64,000 nt of DNA. Source: Homarus americanus. Lineage: Eukaryota > Arthropoda > Malacostraca > Decapoda > Nephropidae. The translations under genes and the position numbers were made by a program. The number at the start of each line of letters is the position of its first letter. Position 1 is the stretch's first letter. The DNA is taken from assembly GCF_018991925.1 (NCBI RefSeq), contig NW_024722158.1:5360778-5424777 (forward strand), written 5' to 3'. Below the pieces are notes generated by a model that saw nothing but the letters and a program-made list of their open reading frames with translations, searched no databases and was not told the DNA's origin. Below are positions 1 to 12,497 of the stretch, piece by piece.

Positions 1-1
1 T

Positions 2-127
2 GCAAGTTCCAGAGAAGGTGTAGTTACAGCACTCAGATTTGATACACCACCAACACCTGAACCAACACAGAAAGAAAAATGGAAGGGCCAGGAATCGACA
101 CATTGTTCACCACGTGATCCAGATTAA
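2..127 (+). CDS. Putative last coding exon of an unidentified gene (partial, open at left edge)
   Basis: An open frame enters at base 2 and ends at TAA 125-127, giving 41 residues. The composition is protein-like: a Pro/Thr/Glu stretch (DTPPTPEPTQKEKWKG) followed by a polar Ser/His/Pro/Asp tail. It looks like the disordered C-terminus of a larger protein. Everything downstream is AT-rich with no further coding signal, which fits a terminal exon followed by a long 3' UTR; the first canonical AATAAA noticed on this strand is at 4499-4504. No splice acceptor is visible because the exon runs off the window. The family is not recognised. A chance open frame of this length cannot be excluded, so the call rests on composition and the UTR-like context. 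Confidence 0.4.
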   Translation, partial: ASSREGVVTALRFDTPPTPEPTQKEKWKGQESTHCSPRDPD

Positions 128-3100
128 CGAGGTTACGCTGTACTTGTATGTGCCACATAATTTTGTTTATTTTCCTCATTAACTACTTCAAGAAAATATA
201 TAACTGAGGGCTAACTATTTTATTTTGATTTGTTAAGATACTTAGTGCACAATATATAAGATTTACACTGAGATGTGAATTTTGAATGAATGAATGAAAA
301 GAAATTGTCAGCCATTCCCTAAACGCTCACAAATTACCCTAATACAGTACTGAAATGGTGTTACCTTACCCTCGAGCGTACAGTGTATGGTGAGGAGCTC
401 TTCATGATGTACATAAGTAAGATTTGCAGATGTTTTTCACTGCTGTTAAGGCTGTCAAAGGTTATGATGTGCCATTACATCTTTGTGTGTCTTGGAACTA
501 CAATTGATATTGATAGTTCATCGTGGAATTGTAATACTGTACACCTAAAATTTTTGGACGGGTAATGACAGGAATGAAAGCTATCCATATCCTGTTCAAA
601 ATTTTATATGTTTTATTCCCTATATCAAATGATTCTGTTATTAATTTTTAATTAACTGTTCCATTATTTTATAGTTTTGTTTCTTAAAAATATAGACAAT
701 ACAATACAGTGTATAATCCAAATTTTAAAAGGAGACTCAATTAAGATCAAGGCAGACTGGCATCTTACCTCATTAAATAATGCTCCATAACTGCAGGTGT
801 ATCTGTAGTAAAGTACATGCTTGACTCATTAATGACAGTGTCAGTGTGAAAGTGTGCAGACATGATTTATTGAAAATTTTAAGTAAGAATTGGGTGTATT
901 GTGAATGTGTCGAGGTACAAATTACGTATACCTTGACAATTTTCATTGTCTAACCTACAATATTTCAGAAGATTCAAACTTGTACATTTATGTCAAAATT
1001 GGTTTCAATATTCACAAGCAGACACCTGTTTTGATAGTTTACAATAAGATTATTAGTATTTTTATAATATTAATGTAGAATTATTTATAAGAAAAATCAG
1101 TGAAAACTTAGCTCTTCGGTTACGTTGAATCATTTATAGAACTATTTTTTGTTTTATTACCTGTGCTGTATACAATTTATCCATATGTATTTTTTTGTTG
1201 TTAATGGTAGTCTGTTTGTTTAATTTGTGGGAATTTACTAAACTCTACACCCACTGAATCAAGGTTTTCAGAGTTGAGTGGTTCTTTTGCTTCTGTCTCC
1301 TAATTTGTTACTGCTGCAGGTTGAAATGAAAGATTTTGCTCTAACAGCCCCTAGCCATTTTTAAGAAGTACCTAAACAATACTACCACATACCTCCTGAT
1401 GAATATATCTCTGGTATAGATTAAAATCTGGAATATGCAACCCCCCAGTGACAGATTTGGGCAGTTAGTAGAAAGCATGTAGAGCAGCGAACAAAAATCC
1501 TGTCGCCTCTTCCGCTTCTCCACGAACTCCATGATTTAGACTCGTAAATCCGAAGCATTTATGGACAGAATAATACCTCGGTGTCTACTGTTTTCGGGTT
1601 CACGAGTCTGAATCGTGGAGTTCGTGGAGCGGCAGAAGAGGCGATGACTTTTGTTCTGAACTTTACCGGTTTCTGCCGGTTTTAAAAGTCCTGTTTACAA
1701 GTTTATATTACTGTATTATGTCTTGTTCTTGAAGCAATGACAGAATATTGTACGACTTTGAGATGGAAAATAATTATTACTTTGTGATAAAAAATTCTAG
1801 TTTTATCAGTACCGGTAGTTGAAATCATGAATCACCTTACGTTAGTGCAGGTGAATATAGTCGTAACATTTAATATACATTGTACCATTTCTCCATATAC
1901 AATGACAATAAGCTGAATTATATTATAGTAATATAAATGGTGTGCACATTTTGTAATAGATTCATTGTTTTATATTTTGTGTGTTCATGCACATGTGTAC
2001 ACTTATGCATGTACTGTATGTGTATTTCTTCATTTAATACACATTCTTTGTTATAATATCTGGATATCATCATTTTAAGCTTTAATAATACTGTATACTT
2101 GATGCCCCACCAAAATGTTTTGATTACATTAACATATAGACATACCAGGCAACAGGTTGAGGTAACTGATGGCTGTCACCACTGGGGCCACACATAGGAG
2201 TTAGTCATCTAGGTAAGTTGACCTCATGTTGACTTGTACTTTAGTTTGAGGTTCCAAGTAATTATTATTCCTATGATATTTGGTTTATCAGTCACAAGTG
2301 ATTTTGTTTTGAGTGAAAGGAAAGGAAAAATATCTGGATTTCTTAGTGTTTGCTGGATATGATTGGGTGAAATGTTGTAGTACTGTACTGTACTGTACAT
2401 GTATTTCTGTAACTTTATGTCTATGTTTCATGCTGTTTGTCCAAAAAATATTGTATATTTTGAAAGTTATGTAAACATGAGTTCAGTATAATAGTTAGGC
2501 AAAGAAATCTTGACATTCCTTTGTAATTTACCCTAGTGATTGTGAATATGTGATCTGTCCACTGGTCATGTCAGTTGTAGGTGAGGACACATGGATGGTG
2601 AAGGTATAGGAGTGTATGATGTTAGTGAGGAAGGTCGTGACACTTTTGCTACACATTTAGCTTAATACTGTATGTAATTCAGTACATGGGCCCCCTGTAC
2701 AGCAAACTCTCTAATTAAAGAGTCCTCATTGATGGGTATTTTGATGATCAGGGTATCATCATCATCCCATGTGATGAATAGCCCCCAAGATGTTACTGTA
2801 CTGCAGTTTGTTAATTGGTCAAACTCCACCTCTGTCATTGTTGCTGTACACATATTGACCAACTTGAAGTAAGAGGAGAGGAACCTATTTAAGGTTCGTC
2901 ATTCCCTCTTCTGGGATCTCTTTTGATGCACTCAATTGCATTGACATCTTTTTGTATATACTGTACAGTAATATTTTTCTATTGCAGCTATACACTATGT
3001 ATTAGTACAGTCAACCCTTGATTATTTGTGATATATGGCTTTACATATCAAGAATTCTATTTACAATTTCTCTCTCTTTTTTTAACTTCACAATTAATTG

Positions 3101-4976
3101 TACAGGCATATCTTGTAGAATATGCAGTTTCATTATAACAATCGCTGTTCTGGAGGAAATTTTACTGTAAAACAAAACTGTTATTAAAATTATTGAATGA
3201 TTTTTTGTGCCGGGTTACTAACTGTCTCTTTAACTTGTTTTTGATCCATAATGTCTGGTGATGTGGCCATGCATTGTAGAAGTGCAAATCATAAGATGTG
3301 TGGAAGCATATGAGAATCAGGTTGTTACTGGTTGTTGGTTGGGTTTGCTCATGTCAGTGCCAGACGGTGATCAGGCTTCATTACTGTTTTATGGCCATTT
3401 CCACTATTTTTCTGGGTTAGCTATGATGACTTGATGACATAGTGTCCCAATTATTATCATGGAAATTTGAAGCAAGCTTTATGGCTGGATGCCTTCCCTA
3501 TTGCCAACCCATTTTTACAGATTAGGAACTGGGCATAATATGTAGGATCTCTTAGCACTCTCTTAGGTGGCAAGGCAAGATCACTTTTCCTTGAAGTAAT
3601 CAGAGCTTGACCATCACAGTCTTTAAGAAGTGTATTCTTCCATGAAGTCTTTTTATATATATATAAAATAATTTGGTGCATTTATCCTATGTACAGCATC
3701 TTTGTTAGTGCTGTTGCTGATACTCTGTTGAGCTCTCATATATCACTTACAGGTGTGAAATATTATTGTGGTGAATACAGTACTTCTGTTTTAGTACCGT
3801 GTTATACCGGTACTGACCTCTCTCGAGCTGTTTCTTGTAGCACTCCATGATCCAGGAATGCATCTAGAGGTCTATGAAAGGTATGCTTGTATTTATGGGC
3901 TCCTCCTACAAATTAAGAAAGAGTGTTTTGTTAGGGAATTATTTAAGAAAGTAAGCACAGTAAAGTCCAAATGATACTGCCGGGTACCTTTAGTTGCTAT
4001 GTGGTATGATTTATGGAAGTCGCCAGTATATCTCATCATTATTTCTTGATAATTATACAGTTTGATCAAGCAACAAATCTTTCCAAAACCATAAAGAACT
4101 TAGATATCATCAGATTTCTGTTCAGCAGCTTGAGATGTATCCCATCATGGAACTCGGTCCTGTTACCTGCTTTTGCCCCCCTTCAGTTCTTGTTTCCGGT
4201 CTTCACAGTGTCTTTATTATGAAGTATCCTTATTTTTCTGTTTTTATTTTTGCTCAGTCATTTTAGCTAGGCCTTTGTGTACAATTATTTGAGGGTTTCA
4301 ATGACAATTTTGTGATTTTTTCCTCATAAGCCAAAACTTTAGGAATCCATAGTTTAAGTTTAGCATTTTACATTTCACATACATATTCAAAGGTTATTGA
4401 GTAAATGGGACCCCGTGCTTAAGTATCTCATTAAATAGAGTGTTCACTATATGAGATGAGTTTGCATTTAATTTTTAGGGACATGACTTTGCAATTTAAA
4501 TAAAATACCAGTTCTTCACAAGGTAGACTTATTGTTCATTCTTTTAGGTAAATAATCACATGATGTATAGTATTATAAGAAGATTTAAATGGAGTCATGT
4601 TGGTAGTAGAAGAACCAATAGTTAGTAGCCAGTTTATATAGCGAAGATCCTCAGAAGATTGATGGTGAGGCCACTACAACATTATTACATATACTTATTT
4701 AATAACAAATTGCTTATTACTGTCAAGAATATTCCTATCTATGGTATAATGATAGGATTGTATAGTACTGTAAAGTGTAATCAAAGAAAGACTATAGTAT
4801 GGTTTGACTTTGGTGTGTGTATGTGTTTCTCTGTGTGATGTTTACTGGAATGAGTTATATTAGGTACAGGTACAGTATCCTGGTTTGAATGAAATAACAC
4901 ATAAATGGGTTAAGGTTAAGAGTCGAGTTTTATGCACATTGGAGGGTTTAGTGAGTAAGCAGTTTGATACCATATA
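128..4976. other. AT-rich noncoding stretch, possible 3' UTR in its left part
   Basis: No open frame here has coding character. The left part may be the 3' UTR of the exon at 2-127, with a candidate AATAAA at 4499-4504. The only structured element seen is the inverted repeat at 1483-1662. Confidence 0.5.
1483..1662. repeat. Imperfect inverted repeat (hairpin, MITE-like)
   Basis: Arms of about 70 bases (1483-1556 and 1592-1662) are imperfect reverse complements around a spacer of about 35 bases. Shared core strings include GCCTCTTC, CTCCACGAACTCCA and ACTCGT. No clear target-site duplication was found. It may be a decayed foldback transposon. Confidence 0.6.
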
Positions 4977-5810
4977 TAGTGGTCCCTCGGTTCACGAGAT
5001 TTCGGTTAACGAGTTACCTTCCATAAGATTCTTAACTTCGGTTAACGAGCAATCCCTTGATTAACGAGTTTCTTACAAGCCGACCAGACCATGTTTTTGC
5101 TTGCATTTGGCGGTCCACCAGCTGTAGTATTAGTCCGCCAATATAGTAATCGGTTCTAGGGCTTAAATTCCTTACCATTTTAGCAAATATCAAGAAGTTT
5201 ATACTATTCAATAATTTTAACAGTTTAATATTAAATTTTTTAGTCATTTTAACAATTATTGAACATAATTGAAGGTAATGTAACAAGTTTTATGCGCGCC
5301 ATCCAGCCTCTCAACACACCATACAGGTTTCAGTCTTTGTGTCTTTTCAGTGGAGGTAACATCTTGCTTGAGACTCTTCAACTAAATGCTTTTTTTCTGT
5401 GTTTGCAAGCAAATTATTGGTCATTTCGAAATTTATTTTACATATTGACAATATATAATACAGTGCAGTGTTGATTTAAAGAAAATAATCTTGAATTACA
5501 CCAAGAGAACTAAAATTTTATGGGTGAAATGGCACCATGGGGTGACTTCTCTTCCACCCCAATGCCTTCTCTTCTCCCTTCTCCTCCACCCCCATTCTAA
5601 TTTCCATCATCATCATCATCCAGGAGCCTTCTACATACACACCTCAAAGTAAGTGTACTTTTCTACCTTTTTTGTTGAATTTAGGCAATTTTCGGTGAGC
5701 TGGAACCAATTACCCAAAAACCCATTGAAACAATGGTTTCGGTTAACGAGTTTTTCGGTTAACGAGCAACCTTCTAGAACGGATTGTGCTCGTTAACCGA
5801 GGGACCACTG
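4977..5810. mobile_element. Tigger/pogo-like non-autonomous DNA transposon with TA target duplication
   Basis: The left end reads TAGTGGTCCCTCGG and the right end, reverse complemented, CAGTGGTCCCTCGG. Both are flanked by TA (4975-4976 and 5811-5812). Copies of CGGTTAACGAG recur several times inside each end. The 834-bp interior has no transposase frame. TA duplication together with CAGTGGTCCCTCGG-type termini is characteristic of pogo/Tigger-derived elements, so this is read as a deletion derivative mobilised in trans. Confidence 0.8.
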
Positions 5811-5812
5811 TA

Positions 5813-8000
5813 TATTGAGGTTGTATGTGTGTGTTGCAAAAGGTTGGTTGGGTTTTAGGTGTGTGTGTTTGTATTTAATCCTCTCACTTATACTCATTTC
5901 ATCTTGTGTACCATTTGATAATCATTTAACTTATGATTCATTAATCTAAATGATTATGAAATGGTACAGAGTTTTATCATAAATACATATCGGGTCTTGA
6001 TGCAGTATTGATCTTTGTACTTACATTTTGTACTGTACTGAATAGGTCCCCCCTTAGTTATAGCCCTTAAGTCAGTCAGGTGTGATACATAGCATCTTAA
6101 TAATGGATCTTGTGTTATGAGACACCTGACTGCAGGCTCCACCATAAAAAAGGGATTTCAGAGTTAACCCAACATCTTTTTTTCATATTCATGATGTTTT
6201 ATGTGATGATTTATACACTAAAAATATGGAGCCACAATAAGTAAATTAGATTTATCCTCTTTGTATCCCAGAAGTAAAGGCAGTAGATGGTGAAGGGGAG
6301 CACAGCAGTTTTTTTAATGACACTTGTATACAGTACACAATATTTCATGTGGGTTAGTTCTGTATATATAGATGACAGGACCCCAGATCATCACTTGGGC
6401 CTTTACGTAGACTAACCAGGAGGGTCATGTGTTGGAGTTGTTCGCTGTCTTCTGTACATTTTGAAGGAACTGATCATAGATTCAGACATTTCTTTTTCCT
6501 TAATGATTGATTCAATGGGAAGATTTGGAGTAGAACTTGTGATAAATGACACAAGAGTTACAACAGTTTATTATAGCCATTACTGCTGTACAGAGACTCG
6601 GCATCTTGAAGAACCTAGTCATCATGGAGGTGCAGTCAGTGATATATTCTTAAGTTAAATATCAACATTCTGAAATTAAAGTGACTTGGTTGTGTTTTTG
6701 CTTCTAGTTTATATATATTTGGTTGGTAATTGTGGTGATAACCATAATATATAATATGCAGTATAAGGAGCTTTATTATTTATCATGTATTGATATAATA
6801 TAATGTATATATTGTGTATGTACTAAAGCATTTGTAATGTATATATGACGTCATTTGTACCATTGTTTAAAGACGAGATACAACTAGTAAATAATTACTC
6901 ATATTATCCCAGCCTTATAGTAGTAACATTTGTACTTGTAACATATAAAGATAGTAAAATAGGCAGACAGTGATATAAAAAAAAAGACTGCATGAATCAG
7001 AATTACACAGTGAGATTAGACATGTAGCATATACTGCACTATGTAAGTTGTGGGTAGAAACGAGTGTAAGTGGAGTACAGAATTTGTGTCCACGCGTTGG
7101 TTTAGCCTTTTCCTGTCATTTTCTACTCTTGTCTTGCAGTATTCACACCCTGTCACTTCTCTCCCGTCTTGGGGGTTTCTTTACCTCATGATCCATCCCA
7201 TAAATAAAGTAGGAAAAGGAGTGAAGATGATAGATAGGTAGACATAATGTGTTTCCCGTATCAAACTTCACATTTTATTTGTCTATTATTAGATAGATTG
7301 AAGAACACAATTTAATCTTGATATCTTACTTTCCATTTGTGTTTTGAAATGTGAGTAATCTTGTAATTAATCTCTGCAACTACTGTGTTTTCTTCCTTAC
7401 TGCAGACATTAATACCTCCCTCTAACACTGTTGTTGAATCAAGCTTAGCCGTGCAGTAAGGAAAAAGTGGTTTATTATTGATTTTTTTGATTACTGGTGG
7501 ATCACTTCATAATTATATACATGCATACTTTTATAATTTCCCTGTATTATGAAAGCAGTTTATTGTTTTTATGATTGTTTTGTTTGCTTTTTCTTATGGA
7601 ATGCCTTAACTCTCAGTGTCCAAAGATGGGTTTTTCAAGACTCAACCAAAATCAGAGCATTACAAAACTAATATCTAATAATTGTGCATGTCATCAAAAC
7701 CTTTTCTTATTAGTCATTAATCACAACACCATTAGCCTCTCTAAATAGCTTCCATATATCTCGAGTATAATTTTCCATTTAATTGTTATAAGTAGACCTC
7801 TTATGCCATTTCTTGCCACTGTATACTAATCTTCCTCAGTATTCTTTAACATTTTTTTGTGGTATTATCTGTCTCATTATGTCGGTTTATAAGGTCCACA
7901 TACCGCTCATCATTAGTTAACCCTTCCATTTACTTGAGTGATTGCACTTATATACCTTCATGCATGCAACTCCATTCATAATCAATCTTCAGTACCACTG
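5813..8000. other. AT-rich noncoding DNA
   Basis: Short random frames only. No gene, RNA or repeat array was recognised. Confidence 0.5.
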
Positions 8001-8008
8001 ATTAGTGT

Positions 8009-8205
8009 TGGTACAGCAGTAGCATGCTTGTCTCTCACCATTGCAACCTGGGCTCTGTTTCCCCATGGATCGAATGTCAGTAGAGGGTTGTCCACTGTGA
8101 CTGCATTGAATATCAAATGTTTTCTCTTGGTACTCTGGTTTCCTCCTGTACCAACACTGGATCCATGGAGATGGCCCCATTGGAGAAACAGATGAAGATT
8201 TGGAT
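8009..8205 (+). mobile_element. tRNA-derived SINE-like copy (decayed)
   Basis: The segment starts with a tRNA-like head: GTAGCATGCTTGTCTCTCACC resembles the D-arm to anticodon region of many arthropod tRNA-SINEs. A degenerate B-box-like GGATCGAATG lies about 45 bases further on. The body then carries TACTCTGGTTTCCTCC, close to a string common in metazoan SINE bodies. No tRNA fold is intact. The assignment is by resemblance only. Confidence 0.45.
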
Positions 8206-8990
8206 ATACAGATATTAGAAACCTTTATCTAGAATGTACCTAATAAACCTGTTTTAAGAAGGCATATTGAGCTTATGTACCTAATTAAGCTAATTAAAAA
8301 ATTTAAGGCATCTCCAACTTATTTTTCCATTTAATGTGGTTTTCGTTCCTCCAAGTTGTACACGTTAGGAATATTGTACCACTTTTGCATACAGTATTGA
8401 CCCATCACTATTTCTTCCTCAGTTTTTGTATTACAGAGTGCTGTAAGAAAGTAATTCCCACATAACATAATCAGTAGAGTCAGCTGAACAGAAACCACAT
8501 GTAGTACATAATCAAATTATTTAGCTACATAGATAACATGGCAACACAAAAGGTATCTTATTGGATTTAACAATGCCAATAGGTTTGTTGGATTTTTCAC
8601 CTAGTTATATGCTTTTGTTTGTGGACAGGAAAAGCTTGTAAATAGAATGAAAAATAAAAAGTTTTCTTTGTTTTATTTGTTTTCTATTTACATTATGGCT
8701 TATTTACAATAAATAATAAGTAAAGGAAAATTTATTGACATTCTTATTGAACAGTCGTGAAAAATTCTTATTTGCCTATACTATATAAATATATAAACAA
8801 CTAACCCATAGCAAGAGCGAGACCTTAAGAATGATGAGAAAACAACACAACTGTACTGTATCTCATGTGTATACGAATATGTCTCAACAAGGATGATTGG
8901 TACCTTTAAGAGATGGTTTTAATTGTGAGAAAAACTAATGAAATCAAACAAAACACAAAAAGCTTATATGAAACTATTTACAAACTTATG
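8206..8990. other. AT-rich intergenic DNA and COA6 3' UTR
   Basis: Downstream of the COA6 stop on the minus strand, TTTATT near 8672 on the plus strand is a candidate AATAAA signal for COA6. A plus-strand AATAAA lies near 8650. No coding frame was recognised. Confidence 0.4.
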
Positions 8991-10031
8991 CTACCCTGGT
9001 TCTTTTGTCCTAGTGGAATCCAGTGGCTCATATCCATGTTTCATCTGCTCCTTGAAGACCAGATAGTTTCTTTTTCTGTCAAAATGTTTCACCCACATTG
9101 CCGGGCAGAGTTCAATGTACTTATTTCTTAATTCCTTGCAAACTTCTTCATTACCTGATGAATGAAAATGTAAAAAAATTAGTCACATATGAAAGATACC
9201 AAGAGATAATACATTCAACTGACATCCTTTCTAGTATGGTATTTCTACCTCCCTAATGTAGCTATTTCTCCACAACTCTAAAAAACCACCAGCATACTCA
9301 CTGCCCCATACTTAACAACTCACAGGTGCAAGACAACACATTCTTTGTTCCACCCACCAAAACACAAATACAGTACACAACAAGATAACACATCTCGCCA
9401 TGGTACATCAACAACCAAGAAATTACAGTTTAAAAGCACATCACTTTTTAAAGATCCATTTGCACAACTGGTTTCCTCTTTCTCACGGGAAATCTAGTAG
9501 CAGGAGCAGCTACTGTATTCCTGTCATCCCTTACACACACTGTCTCATCAGGCTCATCTGAAGAGATGGTTAATTCATACACTGCACCATCGCGTATGAT
9601 GTCCGTTATTGTATATTGTACCTTATTGTCCCTTCCATTTAGCATTCAACTTCCTACTGGTACAATTGCGGAAATGTGTTCCTACATCCCCTGTGGTAAC
9701 CCGTGTCTCCAAAGAGCCAACCTACATGACCTAAAGCAAACCTACCCAATATTACGTCCCTTGACTTTTAACTCATCTCCCATAACACCCTGATATCCAT
9801 GTATACAAGGTGTAGGTAACAGGTTTTACATTCAAGGTATTCACAAACTCTCCTTAATGAAAGTGGCTTCACTACCTGTATTAACTAAAACAAGACAGAT
9901 ACATCCACTCACAGATAACTCTCACCTCCAGCATCAAGACATTCCCAAAACTTGTCTCTGGAATCCCAACACTGATAACGAGACTCCTTGTTTGGGAAGT
10001 GGGAAGACTTCTCACTTGTTTCTCTTGGCAT
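8991..10031 (-). CDS. COA6: Cytochrome c oxidase assembly factor 6 (two coding exons)
   Basis: Exon 1 is 10031 down to 9926 and exon 2 is 9154 down to 8991, joined in phase 1 (GAG|gtgaga ... catcag|GT), giving 89 residues. The product is a small twin-cysteine protein of the mitochondrial intermembrane space. In known orthologues it supports copper delivery to COX2 during complex IV assembly. Visible signature: C21-x9-C31 in CWDSRDKFWEC and C41-x10-C52 in CKELRNKYIELC. The conserved segment CPAMWVKHFDRKRNYLVFKE follows (family form CPxxWxKxFDxxRxYLxFK). The CX9C/CX10C pairing is diagnostic of COA6 rather than COX6B. The length matches family norms. The start is the first ATG after ctctctttcag (exon edge 10038), so a noncoding 5' exon lies further upstream. 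The intron contains a retroelement relic. Confidence 0.93.
9448..9900 (-). pseudogene. Decayed retroelement gag/protease fragment in the COA6 intron
   Basis: Reading the minus strand from about 9900, the frame gives VLVNTGSEATFIKESL and then stops. This resembles a retropepsin active-site loop (L-V-D-T-G-S) with the catalytic Asp replaced by Asn. After several stops and frame changes an open stretch (9645 to 9448, 65 aa) continues with VQYTITDIIRDGAVYEL and a basic tail RKRKPVVQ. Both the substitution at the catalytic position and the stops show it is dead. The element family is not determined, and the protease call rests on one motif. Confidence 0.4.
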
Positions 10032-10038
10032 TATGTCC

Positions 10039-10641
10039 CTGAAAGAGAGAACACACTGTAAATAAATCTATAACAAGGCCCAGATCACGTGAAGATTACT
10101 CCCAGGATTATTTCACCTTAAGATTGAACCCTTTAATGAGGAGGCTAGATTGGGTTAGATAAGGTTTATATCTAGGAACATTAATACAGTAACAGGAGCA
10201 GCAGTGTTATTTAATGACACCACACTTGGCTTATGTGGTTTAGTCTTAGTCACCGAACTATAGAATGAATACGATATAGATCCCTTGAAAGTGTTAAGAA
10301 AAAGATGACTGTTAATTCAAACATCAGGAACCTTCAGTAATAGTTAAGGACGTGGGGTCAGGTTAAACAGCTGCCCCCTAAAAATACTTACATATTGTCT
10401 AGAAGAAAACCTCAAATATAGGCTTAATCAAGTGGAGGACATCCCCACTAAACTGACTTCTTAACGTGTGTTATGTAACTACCTAACTGACTAATTTATT
10501 GGTTTAGCTTGGGTTTATGTGGATTTAGCTGAGGTTGGTCTTGGTTTATTTCAAGTCTGACAGTGAAGCAACATCTCTTTAACATAACACGCTCCAAATT
10601 AAATACAGTACACAATACATGTATACATTATACATTAGTTA
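10039..10641. other. Noncoding; upstream region of COA6
   Basis: Probably an intron between an unseen 5' UTR exon of COA6 and its coding exon 1, since a splice acceptor precedes the ATG. No coding signal. Confidence 0.35.
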
Positions 10642-10650
10642 GTAAATACA

Positions 10651-11061
10651 CGGTCCGACTAATTACCCAAATGTAGCCGCAATGAAGTCAAATGATGGTC
10701 CTACAAGCGTAAATCGGGCTGTGAATCACTTCTCGATTATTATTTGCTGTCATAGTCACAAAAAGTTGGTAAACTTAATTTAATCTGAGTTGTGTTAGGT
10801 TAGGTACATGCACTCGATCTATTAACTTAGATTAAATTAAGTTTACCAATTTTTTGTGACTTCGTGACACCAAATACTAGTCGAGGTTAGGTTAAGTTAG
10901 GTACACGCACTCGATCTATTAATTCAGATTAAGTTAAGTTTACCAATTTTTTGTGACTATGACTGCAAATAATAATCGAGAAGTGATTGGCAGTCCGATT
11001 TATTCTTGTAGGACCATCATTTGACTTCATTGCGGCTACATTTGGGTAATTAGTCGGACCC
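10651..11061. mobile_element. Foldback DNA element, copy 1, with 9-bp target duplication
   Basis: The ends are CGGTCCGACTAATTACCCAA and its near complement. The flanks are direct repeats GTAAATACA at 10642-10650 and 11062-11070. The arms extend well over 100 bases each and include TTGGTAAACTTAATTTAATC and its complement. The inner part repeats the right arm a second time. No frame. The same family is present at 12498-13015. Confidence 0.85.
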
Positions 11062-12497
11062 GTAAATACATTATTCTGTGTGTATTATTATCCAAGTGTT
11101 TTACAACATTTCACAACACAATCACTGAATCACTGTTCTTTCACTCACGTATACGGCTTATAGCTCCACTTAACTCCTAGTATAGTTCCAGGTAATTACT
11201 GGTTCTAGCTATATTATATGTTGCAAAATGACTACAGATTAGTCTTGGCAGTGTCAATAGTGTTCCTGGCGATGTCTCTAAAGTGTAGGGAAGTAATTGC
11301 CCTGAATTTCTCATGAGACGGAAACGAGAGGTTTACACAAGTGAGAGAAAAATTTGTTAAATAAGGGTAGAAGATTTCGATAGTGAAACATGTGTATAAA
11401 GAGTAAGGTAGAGTGAAATGACCGTGATGACGAACCTCGGCTGGGTAAGATGTAAGGGGGGGGGAGGAGACTGGTTCATCAGAGTCTGTGGAATTTTATT
11501 TGAGAAAATTCCACGAGACAATTTTCTTGGGGGTAAAATCTTATCAAAATTATACAAGATAAAATCTCACCAGCTTAATTTCTCCAAATTATGTTGTTAA
11601 ATGGGTTTTTCAAAGATTATAGGCGAACATTAAAAATACTATAATCTTATGCAACACAGCCTGCAATCCCACGATGCAACACAGCCTGCAATACAACCTA
11701 CAAGTCCACCATGCAAAAGTTTAATACTGTATAAAATAGCACCAGTGGCCAAGCAACACAACTCCCTCCAGTGTAGGGTAAATAAATCCATTCTGCCACA
11801 TTTTATACCCAAAATAAAATACCTGTATTATTTCTGTTAATGTTTATTTTATATGATGTCATGATTTGTGCATTATGGAAATATATTTTTTTTTTTACAA
11901 AATTCGCCCATTTGCCCCCAACAATTAAGGTCAGATTTGAGTAAAACACATCTAAATATACACACAAAAAACCCACTATGGTAACAAAAATATTGATTAT
12001 CGTGAAGAATCAGCAAGAAAATAATTAAGTTGTCATTATTTTTCTCGGTTGATTTAGTGAGTGTGGGAATATCTTCCTTCACCTTGTTGAGGGAGGCCTT
12101 ATATATAAGCATTAAGGCATTTCTGGTAAAGAACACAAAGTGACAAAATTACACAATTTAAGATAATTAATAATATCATAGAGTAAATTTATCATTATAG
12201 AGAGTTTAAAAATGAAATTTAAGTAAAAAATGATGCCTTTTATATGCCGTGACAGGGAGCGTTGGTCGACGTCATACCCACCACCATGTGAACAGCAGCA
12301 AAATTTATTCTAAGGAAAATTGGTTCGTATTGCTGTAATATTGTTTTGTCAGGATTCATTTGTGTATTAATATGAAGGATATGTGTGCAGGGATTATGGT
12401 GTTGTAAGAGAGAGAGCCTTATAATACTTGTGAGGACAAGGTAAGAGACTTGCTGTGTGGGGGGTCCAGTCTCCTGGTAGGAGTAACAGGTAGGCAG
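11062..12497. other. Noncoding, with a possible untranslated first exon near 12.3-12.44 kb
   Basis: No coding frame was recognised. At about 12436-12442 the plus strand reads GGACAAG|GTAAGAG, a good splice donor at the end of a mixed-composition stretch. This could be a noncoding first exon of a plus-strand transcript whose later exons were not found. Confidence 0.25.
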
